NCBI RefSeq assembly: GCF_000471905.2
Contig: NW_006496077.1
Coordinates: 1,169,531-1,233,530, forward strand
From: Amborella trichopoda
Taxonomy: Eukaryota; Streptophyta; Magnoliopsida; Amborellales; Amborellaceae
Reading direction: 5' to 3'
Length of the DNA stretch: 64,000 bases
Shown here: positions 55,641 to 64,000 of the stretch, piece by piece
Numbering within the stretch: the first letter of the stretch is position 1
How the letters are laid out: each line of letters opens with the position of its first letter
The notes under the pieces: model-generated
Databases searched by the model: none
Seen by the model: the letters and a program-made list of their open reading frames with translations, nothing else
Told to the model about the DNA's origin: nothing
Translations under genes and position numbers: made by a program

Positions 55641-57850
55641 GTGTGAGGGGGAGAAAAATAAGGGAGACAGAAGAGAGAGTTGGCTAGGTTTAACTCAAGG
55701 TTAGGGTATAGGCTAAGGTGTATGGAAGCTAGGAGTTCTAGAGTGTATGGAATTGGGGTTGATATTTTCGGGTTCTAGGAAGTGGGAGGTCCAAAGGTAT
55801 ATTATCCAAGGTGATAAAGTTTTATCTCTCCTCTCTATTGAAGTTGGGAGCTATGCACAATCCAATGCTTGAAAGGGTAAAGCCCTAATTTTTAGTACGT
55901 TTCCTAACTTAGGTTTGCAAATGACTTAAGCTTCCTTATATAGAGCAACCACAAAACATGGGTGGGATGCTCAAAACTAAGAAAAATTGTAGAAAATTAC
56001 CTTTTAATGGAATTAAAATAAAATCCCGTATTTGACAAAATTACCAAAATAGCCCTTAATTATTTTGAGCAAATGACAAAATCATCCCTCCATGAGGGCC
56101 CTCATGCCATTGATAGACTTCGAAAGATTTTTCAGATACCTGTGGCAATGATTCGGATAATCCATCGTCGTAGAATTGATGCTTGATTTGTTCTAAACAT
56201 TTTGATGTCCTTTGATCGTCTTAAAACAGATTTTTCATGGACGGAGAAAATCAGGCTAAGTCCATAAACTTCAATCACCGATCTGGTGCGATCCACAATG
56301 TTCCAAGTCCTCATTTTGATCACAAATTAAAAAGGACATTGTCACAATCGTTTTGTACCAAATTTCGTCAAATTTGGTTTTCGTTTGAGCATATCCCCAA
56401 ATTGGGAAATCGTCAAAAAATGGGATTCTAGCCTCCATAAAACTCTTGTCATCTTCAACCTTGAAATTCGTACTATCCGGCCTTTAACTGAATAGAAAAA
56501 TGTATCAAACTTGTATCCCTTTGTGATGCAGTCGCAACGGATCCGATTTTGTACCGATCTGACTTACGGATCTCGAGTTATTTTTCACGAAGTATGGGAT
56601 GTCTTCTTTCAAAATTTTGATTTTCATGGTCCCGAACACATTTTCTCTCTACAAAGCTTTGGCTCTAGGTCATGTGATGATGCGTGCCATATGTCAAAAT
56701 GACTCGATCGTCAAGTCCTGGCTTGTGCTTGAATTTGAGCTTGTTTGCAGAAATAGCAATTGGTTCACCGAGGCAGCACCACAATAGTGTGAAACCTACC
56801 CGTTTATGGTAATTTGGGCCAAAAATGGTCTTGGACTGTCTGATTGAGTCAAAATTTGGTCTTGGGGATTTTTCAATGTTTCAAATCTAATAGAGGTAGT
56901 CTTGTACCTTTTTGAAACCTATAGCATAGGGTTGTAGTTATAAAGTCTCTTTTGGGCATGAAAGTAACGAATCTTGAGAACTAAATTTCATCCTGATCGT
57001 GTCAAACCTTATCAGAATGTGACGAAACTTTGCGAGTGTCTTTCGAGCATCCCAAACTAGCATTTTCATGTCTTTCAATGCCATTCTAGCTCTTTTTCCA
57101 AGGTTACCCAGTTTTAGGCTTATTTTGCAGTGTTTTCATGGCCTGACGATATCTTGGGTACCAGCAGGACCACGTTGTCACTGACTATCTTCTTATTTGT
57201 ACCAGGGATGTAAATACCTCAAAAATGATGTACAACAAAAATCTCATTCAAAACTTCTAGAAACGTCAAGAAACTCCCAAGAATTTTCAGACTTGTTTTT
57301 AGAGAGGAAATAGATAAGCAATGAATATAGCATCATTGGGCCTATCGGACCAGGGATGTGCCGCTCCATGTTGTTAAAACCAAATCTCTTTCATATTGTT
57401 CTGGACAGCCCACTTATTCTAATGGTGGTGGTCATGATGAATTTGGACTTGATCTTGGATTTTCTTCTTGAGTTTTCTAGAGTTTCTAGGACTTTGTCAA
57501 TTGTTATGGATAAATCAAGATAGATTTGAAACAATTAAGGTTGATCAGACTGATTTGAGTTTATCTCTTGGTTTCCTTGATATTATAGACTACAATTTAG
57601 GGTGTACTAGGCTAGTGTGATCGGTATAATTCATTGTTACAACTCTAGGGAATTCGTTTGGCCAAAATTTAGCATGAGCAAGTACGGAGCTGACAGTAGT
57701 TGTGAACCCTCTTTGAAATGTGTAGTATGGACTAAGCCTCTAGAACCCTGGTTGCTGGTCGACTCCATCTTGTTTTTCGGGTAATTCAGTGGGAAGATAG
57801 GCCCCCACTCATTTTTTCAATAGATTGAGGAGTTACATTTTGAAAATATT
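55641..57850 (-). mobile_element. Probable 5' LTR or leader of the Tat-type element
   Basis: On the minus strand this has the layout of LTR E (dispersed short motifs, a GAGCATCCCACCCATG segment near 55,955 like GGCATCCACCCATG at 7,008, a TATA-like CTCTATATAAGG at about 55,935-55,945, then a CT-rich leader), but base-level similarity to LTR E is low. The outer boundary is not determined, and no terminal TG/CA pair or primer site could be fixed. If it were the true 5' LTR of element A it should match 28,319-31,202 much better, so the two ends may belong to different elements. Confidence 0.4.
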
Positions 57851-58472
57851 AATTAGGGGTGTCAATGGTAGGAATGGATACCACGATGTGGTAACTGAGT
57901 GTGGGGATGGTCATAAGTCGACTCAATCTTAAAAATATCTAAGTGCATGATGGAATGTAACCTCCATAAGCTTCAAATTTACGATATGGAAATATTTTCT
58001 TTTCATTACACCTAAGATGCTCACTGCAAAAATAAATAGCTTGTAAATATCATCTAATATGTATGGCCTTTGCATCTTATAAATGTCCTTTACAACTTAT
58101 AAGTGGCCCGTGAAATAAATGGCCTTCGAACTCTTAAACATAGCATCTTATACGATTTTTTTCGTAAAAAGGCCACAAATTAATTGTTCAATGCATAAGG
58201 TACTAGAGAAATAAGAAATTTAAAAAGAAAAGTCATTGAAGAAATGGAACACTAATAACATTTTTTAAAATGGGGTAAAACAAAACAAAATCGACACCAC
58301 TAATCAACGTTCAACCCAGAAAATGGGAGAAGGCATGGAAAAGGAAATAAGAAAAGCAAAATTAGTGGAAGAAAAAAGGATTCACTAGAAACTAATTTAT
58401 ACATTACATTATTTTATTTTTGTAAAAAAATGTATTTCTTTAATAAAAAGACCATTTTTTTTATAATTTTTG
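57851..58472. other. AT-rich intergenic sequence
   Basis: No gene, tandem array or element end was recognised. Poly-T/A runs increase toward the MITE at 58,473. Confidence 0.5.
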
Positions 58473-59505
58473 GGGAAATTATCATAAATATACCTTAATT
58501 TAAGCTTAATTGGAGAAAAACCTCAAACTTTCATATGCCTCGTCTACACCCTTTTTCCTCATTTTCGGTTTTTTTTTTACCAAAATGACCTTCACGGTAA
58601 TCTTACTACTGTACTACATATCATTTTATATTATTTAAAATACCATAGTAACTTCAAGTAATATTATGGTACTTTAAGTACCGTAAAACTCTGGCCATGA
58701 CTGTGAAGCCAATTACAGTACTTTAAGTTCTGTAAAAACTAAAACCCATTATACAACATTTTAAGTACCATAAACACTAACCCATATTATACGGCACTTA
58801 AAATGTCGTAAACCCTTTTCTCATTCTTTTTGTCTCTTTCATCTCTAATTATTTTTATGTTTATTTCTTATTTCTCTCTCTTATTCTTTTTAATATTTAT
58901 CGGTTCTTTCCCTCTCTAATTCTTATTTATCTCTTCTTGCTCTCTTTAATTCTTTTTTATCTCTTCTTTCTCTTTACAATCTCAGCATCGTTTCCTTAGA
59001 TAGATCATGTCCTATGTTTTGCTTAGCCGAAGTCAGTGTTTGCTTACTCCCTCTAAAGAAAAGATGATGAGATTGTAGAGAGAGAAAGAGAAGATAAATA
59101 AGAATTAGAGAGAGAAAGAAGAAGATAAACATAAAAAGAATTAGAGATGAAAGACATAAACAGAATGAGAAAAGGGTTTACAACATACGGTACTTAAAAT
59201 GCTATATAAGGGTTAGTATAAGATTACGGTACTTTAGGGTTAGTATAAGATTACGGTACTTAAAGTACCGTATAAATTTCCCTCTGTACTATGGTACTTA
59301 AAGTACAGTATAATTTTTCCTAAGTATTACGGTACTTAAAGTACCATATAACATCCACTAACTATTACGGTAATACAACTACTATGAAGGGCATTTTGGT
59401 AAAAAAAACCGAAAATGAAAAAAAAAAATATAGACGAGGTAAACAAAAGTTTGGATTTTTTTTTTCTAATTAAGTTTAAATTAAAATATATTTACAATAA
59501 TTTCC
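58473..59505. mobile_element. Fold-back MITE with very long inverted repeats
   Basis: The outer ends are GGGAAATTAT and its inverse. The left arm (58,473 to about 58,985) is the inverted image of the right arm (about 59,050-59,505), so the whole 1,033-bp element can fold into one hairpin with a loop of about 65 bp. Matching landmarks include TCATTTTCGGTTTTTTTT then ACCAAAATG (58,560) and its inverse (59,384-59,415). Seven to nine copies of a GGTACTTAAAGTACC-type palindrome are spread in the arms. Flanking duplications are AT-rich and ambiguous. No transposase is present. The terminal GGG and long arms suggest a Mutator-like MITE, but this is inference. Confidence 0.8.
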
Positions 59506-60638
59506 CTATTTTTTATCACGATATGAGTCCACTTTTCGATACCAACCTATGTGAATTTCTCTCTCACCTCCTCATTAAACATTCACTCCCTCTCTCTCTA
59601 CACAAAATGCCTTTCTCTCTCTCACTCTCTCTATCTACGTGGCTTAAGTGGCCAAAAGCAAGCACAAGGTCAACTAGTGTATTTTACCGAAGAGAAAAAA
59701 AAACACAAGCGTTTTGAATTTTTTTCAGTCATCAAATCAAGAACAACACCAACCCAATATCTCTCTCTATCTACCTTGTTTGTGTATAATGTTTCAATAA
59801 ATATTTTGGCTTTGCATACTGACTTTGCAATATTCTTATTACTTATTTGATCTTTGTCAGGAATACTTTCATGCTGATTCTTTTTACTGATTTGATTTTT
59901 ATTTATTGACCTTTTGTTTTTTTAATGTGTGCGGTATATTAGCTGGAACAATCACTATTAAATTCAAAATATCACAAGAGTGTATTTTTTATATATTTTG
60001 GATTGATTCAGATGGTATGAGAAATAATCCAAGTGTTGAAATGGTTTTTTAATGGCACATATTTCTTTATCCTTTTGGATAAATGAGATATGGAAGGTGA
60101 ATTGTGGACTATGAAATGGACAATAGACACTCAAACATGAGACAGGTTGTTCTTAGTATTTATGAATATTTGGTAAAGTAATGACAAACCATTATACAAT
60201 ACTACTATTTTTTAAAATCTAAAAATTTAGTTTTTTTAGAAATTTTGATGATTTTTTGAATATTTTTTAAAGGCCAGAACCTACCATATGTTTTCAAGAT
60301 TTTCTTGTATTTATAGGTCAACTTGATTTGAACCATTTTTTGAATTTAAAATTTTATAATCAGAGATGAAAATAGATTTTCAGACCATCCGAATAATTTT
60401 TAATATTAAAATTACATCTTATAATAAATTTGGAGATTTTCCTTAATTTGAATATTTAAAGTTGCAACCTTATACAAACCATACCCTAGACAATCTTCGT
60501 TACCATTATAACAATGATCAGAACGTAACTCTAAACCCAAGCAAACTTATCTCGTTTTTATTTTTTGGCCAGGTAACCAATATAATTTATCAACTAGACA
60601 AAAGGACAGTTTATTTCAAGTGAAAATAAATCATCTTA
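59506..60638. other. AT-rich intergenic sequence
   Basis: CT-rich runs at 59,579-59,640 and 59,760-59,775. Two overlapping forward frames of about 100 codons (59,415-59,850) are low-complexity Ser/Leu and lack motif support. Otherwise nothing recognised. Confidence 0.5.
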
Positions 60639-61442
60639 AATTACATAAACCCCCCCAAAATCAGCTATTCATTCAACTAAACCCCCACCTAAACTTTTCT
60701 CACTACTTTTTTGAAACTCATATTTCCTAGCAAATAACCTAAAAAAAAATCTAAGACAATACTACCCCTCCCTTATCCATGAACCTATTTCTACTCTCGC
60801 TCTCTCTCCTTAACTGGTGCTCTCTCTCTCTCTTCACGATATACCCACCTAGTTTTACTTTCGCTCTCTCTCTCTTCATTGGCTCTCTCTCTCTCTTCAC
60901 AATTTACCTACTGTTACCATTCAGGCGTTCATATACTGCGGTCCGGCGATTAGGAAGGGAAATCTGACATTTTCATGGGGCACTCCGGCATTTCATCTCA
61001 CTGAAACTGCCCCGGTCAGGCATTCTGAGGGGCAGTCCGACATTTGTTTACTGCGGTACGACGATTAGGATGGGCAATCCGACATTTTCATGGGGCACTT
61101 CGGCATTTCATCTCACTAGAACTGTCCCGGTCCGACGTTCTGAGGGGCAGTCTGGAGGTAAGGGAGGCTAGTCCAATGTTCGTTTATTGCGGTCTGGGGA
61201 TTATTTCTGTTGGAGGGGCGTTCCTGCATTAGACGAATTCAATCAGGTAATTTCGTTTTATTGGACCTGAAAATGACTTTTAAAAAATGTGAAAGGTATA
61301 TTTGTAAAAAAAAAGTTCACTTTTTGTATTGGGGGTGTTTGCTAGGAAACATAGTTTTTGAGAAAAAATTGTTAGGAAAGCTTAGGTGGAGGATAAGCTG
61401 AATGAATAGTTATATTTGGGGGGGGGTTTTTGCATTTTTCCC
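60639..61442. mobile_element. TIR element with GC-rich tandem core
   Basis: Imperfect terminal inverted repeats of about 100 bp. The left side has ATAAACCCCCCC, CTATTCATTCAACT and CACCTAAACTTTTCTCAC through TTTCCTAGCAAA. The right side, inverted, has AAAAACCCCCCCCC, CTATTCATTCAGCT and CACCTAAGCTTTCCTAAC through TTTCCTAGCAAA. The core holds CT-rich units (60,790-60,900) and a 115-bp GC-rich tandem pair (60,935-61,160). No transposase is seen. It resembles a non-autonomous Mutator-like element, possibly with an acquired filler. Outer edges are accurate to about 10 bp. Confidence 0.7.
60935..61160 (+). repeat. 115-bp GC-rich tandem pair
   Basis: Copies start at 60,935 and 61,050 with ACTGCGGT..CGGCGATTAGGA-type sequence, then GACATTTTCATGGGGCACT, CGGCATTTCATCTCACT and TGAGGGGCAGTC. 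A third, degenerate start (ATTGCGGTCTGGGGATTA) lies near 61,188. The GC content stands out against AT-rich flanks. Confidence 0.85.
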
Positions 61443-63260
61443 TTAGATCTTTATGGTTTTCAGAAGTAAATAGAGCTATATCAGTATGCAAATTGGGTTC
61501 TGAACTCAATCAGAAATAGCAACAAACATATGGCATGCAACTCTTATAAAAACCACTTTCAAAAGCTTGTAGTAAATTGCTTTAAGACTCAAAATAAGTG
61601 CATAAATATCATTAAATTTGTTATCCACAAGGAAATTAAAGCTTAAAATCAATTGCAAGTATTATAAACATCTTCTAAACAACACCAATGTAATTTCCAG
61701 CAAACTATACCCATAAAAAACCATAGTAAATCATTACAACAATATAAAATGATGCCCACTAATTTTTTCTCTTGCTCATATAATCTTTCTTAACCTTCAA
61801 GTACTATTTTTAGATGCAAAAGATGAAGAGGAAAATTGGAACAAACTCACCAAATTCGTATGAATTTGCAGGCACAGTTTGGTAGCTTTTCTAGAGTGAG
61901 AAAATTACTGAGATTGGATTTTACAGTAGCATATAACACGAAGGAAGACAATATTTCTACAAAACAGTGGTTAGTCAATAATCTAGAAAGAGAAACTTCC
62001 GTAAGATGTAATACAGTTCTTGGATTCATCCTTGCAATACTCTCATAACGATGAAAGGCACGTCCTATATACTCAACTCACAAAGAAGCCTAAGAGAAAG
62101 AAAGAGGTTTTAGAGAGAGAGAATTTAGTACCCTGACCTCCCAAAACCCTGCACATATATAGCTACAAAAGATAAATTGGAGAGAGACACATGAAGAGAG
62201 GCAATGGCCAAGTGTTGTCTCTCAATGGGCCATTTGTCACTCTCTTCACATGACTCTTTCTTTTTCTCTATACAAAGAAAGCATTAAATTTTTTAAAAAA
62301 TACATTTTAATTGGGGTAAAAAATAAAAATAAAAATTGGGCCCTTATTTTGTAGGGAAAATTATATAAATATTTGTTTTAATTTCTGTTATTACCAAAAT
62401 ACCAAATACTTTATGTTATTACTGGCATGTCCTTTTTTTCACTTCTTAAAGAAGTTTTTTAAAAAAGACATTTTTACCCTTTTTTGGTTTTTCCAAAACA
62501 AAAATTTTTTAATTTCGAATTTTGAAAAATTAAAAATTTTTAATTTTTCGATTTTTTAAAAACTAAAAATTTTTACACAAAAAAAAAAAATTAACCCCAT
62601 CATATGAGCATATAAGAGCATTTTTCTTGATAATTTAAAGTTTAAAAAAAATTTGTCCTCCAATACAGTATCCTACGAACTTTTTTGTCCCCAAATACAA
62701 GATCCCACAAGCTTGAAGATATTTGCTCTCAGTCTTGTCATGATTAGTACCTTTCTTACTCTTGCATTATATTATTGATTAATTTGGTCAGAATTAATAC
62801 AATATTTTATTTTTGTCTTAATATTTGTTGTGTATTGTTGAGTTGACTTTTTTTTGGGTAAATATTATTGAAGTTGCTTATTTGTATTAATAATTCTTGT
62901 TTATTTTGTATTTGTATTAATATTTGTTGCTTTGGGTTGTTTATTGATCAATTGATTTATTTAGTAGTATATTATGTTGATATATATATATATATATATA
63001 GTAGTTCACTATATTATATTTGTTGTTTTGGGTAAATATTGTTGAACTTGTTGTTTTTATTAATATTTGTTGTTCATTTGTTGTTTATTTTGTGTTTGTA
63101 TTAATAATTGTTGTTTTTTAGTAGTACACTATATTGATCTAATATGTAAAATTCACATTTTATGAACCCTAAATTAGTAAGATATATCTAAATGTTTTGT
63201 ATTCCTTATTGTATTAATTACTTGTAACACAAATTTTGGTATTCATTTAATACAATAGTA
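61443..63260. other. AT-rich intergenic with simple repeats
   Basis: No gene is supported. It contains short inverted A/T-rich stretches at 62,490-62,590, (TA)n at 62,980-63,000 and TTGTTG/TATT-rich sequence at 62,840-63,120. The two 60-70-codon frames near 61,840-62,040 lie on opposite strands of one another and have no motif. Confidence 0.5.
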
Positions 63261-63413
63261 ATGGCGATGTTGACCAAGGGAGTGCAACTGGTATTTCGAT
63301 TTGGGGGGTCATTTGAGACGAATTCAGATGACAGACATGTTGTTTATAAAGAGGAAAAATTGAAGGTCCTTGGAGGAACTAAAAAGTCATTTTGGGAATT
63401 TAACATCGTGTAA
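63261..63413 (+). other. 50-residue ORF resembling a MULE transposase N-terminus (tentative)
   Basis: ATG at 63,261 and TAA at 63,411. The product begins MAMLTKGVQLVFRFGG and continues with a VVYKEEKLKVLGG segment. A short beta-rich stretch of the type RFGG..V-Y-GG occurs at the N-terminus of many plant Mutator-like transposases, and an AT-rich region with nearby TIR elements fits. The match is from memory of the family pattern and is weak; no catalytic domain follows in any frame I could see. Confidence 0.25.
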
Positions 63414-63999
63414 TCCAAACAAGTTGACTATTATGCACCACTACACAAGTCTGTCTAGTTGATGTCGGTGGGGTCATGGTTTCTCTCAGGGTGACGGAGG
63501 CAGAGACCCTCTCTCGAACAACCGTGGAGGTTTGGCATATGGAGGACGTGTAGACCCTTGCAGATAGGAGGCCGACGGTGAGAGAGATTTTAACGACTGG
63601 ATAGTAAAGACTGTTACGCCGCTTTGGGGGTTCGAGGACATGCCTGGGCGGATGGTCCTCTGAGAGAAATTACGAAGCCCTCCGACTGTTTGTCAGAGTG
63701 GTTTGGACGGGAGTCATCTTCAGGTTCTCAACTTCTCTCCACTCACCTTCACCATGCTATTTAGATGGGATCTGAATGTCCCTCCCCCTTGGTCACCCTC
63801 TCGGCGGGTTGTTGGCAGCAGAGGGGGTATAGGGAAACCCGAGGGTCAAGGGCCATGGGTTTGCTCACGTTCGTGGGCTTGCGGGTAAACATGGGTTGCC
63901 ACATGGGTGGAGTCACACGCAGAGGTTGGAGTGTTAGAGAGAGAGAGAGAGAGGGAGAGAGAGAGAGAGAGAGGACGAGCGACTCGACGTTAGGTGAGG
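63414..63999. other. Right-edge sequence, mixed GC
   Basis: More GC-rich than the preceding region. It includes a 61-codon frame (63,703-63,888) with no motif, and ends with a (GA)n tract. It may belong to a gene or element that continues beyond the window. Confidence 0.35.
63934..63973 (+). repeat. (GA)n microsatellite
   Basis: About 40 bp of GAGAGA with one GGG interruption. Confidence 0.95.
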
Positions 64000-64000
64000 G

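Noticed and set aside
59415-59850. 100- and 99-codon + strand ORFs
   Set aside because: Overlapping frames in CT-rich sequence at the MITE edge; Ser/Leu-rich with no motif.

Overview
This window is retrotransposon-rich nuclear DNA from a seed plant, most likely an angiosperm. It holds two lineages of Ty3/gypsy element with very long LTRs (chromovirus/Tekay-like and Tat-like with two RNase H domains), small TIR elements, CT/GA-rich tracts, and one plant thaumatin-like protein gene. I cannot place the species. There are no rRNA or tRNA genes, CRISPR arrays or bacterial operons.

Layout. 1-16.3 kb is a pile of LTR remnants on the + strand: a Tat-type 3' untranslated region with minisatellites (about 310-1,975), a chromovirus-type LTR called D (1,976-4,686), a Tat-type LTR called E with a trapped gag fragment (4,687-7,617), and a second LTR E (7,618-9,168, resuming at 15,216-16,335). 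That second LTR E is interrupted by a decayed minus-strand chromovirus called C (9,169-13,084) and an inverted pair of its LTRs (13,085-15,215, with a 20-N gap). 16.3-28.3 kb is a roughly 12-kb island holding the only convincing host gene, a thaumatin-like protein on the minus strand (17,749-18,495). It also has an unrecognised locus with exon-like tandem duplications (22.2-25.0 kb) and AT-rich repeats (25.7-27.7 kb).

28.3-50.6 kb is a minus-strand Tat element called A: LTR E (28,319-31,202), a 3' region with minisatellites, and pol. Its reverse transcriptase is split by a complete + strand chromovirus called B (37,431-48,932), with long LTRs, a primer-binding site, a polypurine tract and an exact 5-bp target duplication AATAC. 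50.6-57.8 kb holds another chromovirus-type LTR called F and a gag and LTR-like sequence of an older Tat-type element. 57.8-64 kb is AT-rich and contains a fold-back MITE (58,473-59,505), a TIR element with a GC-rich core (60,639-61,442) and low-complexity sequence.

How it fits together. Every retroelement reading frame is broken, and several catalytic residues are lost, so nothing here looks autonomously active. The order of events can be read directly: B inserted into A, and C with its inverted LTR inserted into an LTR E. The most interesting signals are in the LTRs. Hairpin-forming tandem units recur at the same relative place in LTR families B, C and D, as do splice-site-like motifs. A CTATCGCCG-core minisatellite is shared by unrelated elements. 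Tat 3' regions carry a 35-bp minisatellite. Calls rest on reading translations and comparing window segments by eye; no database search was possible.
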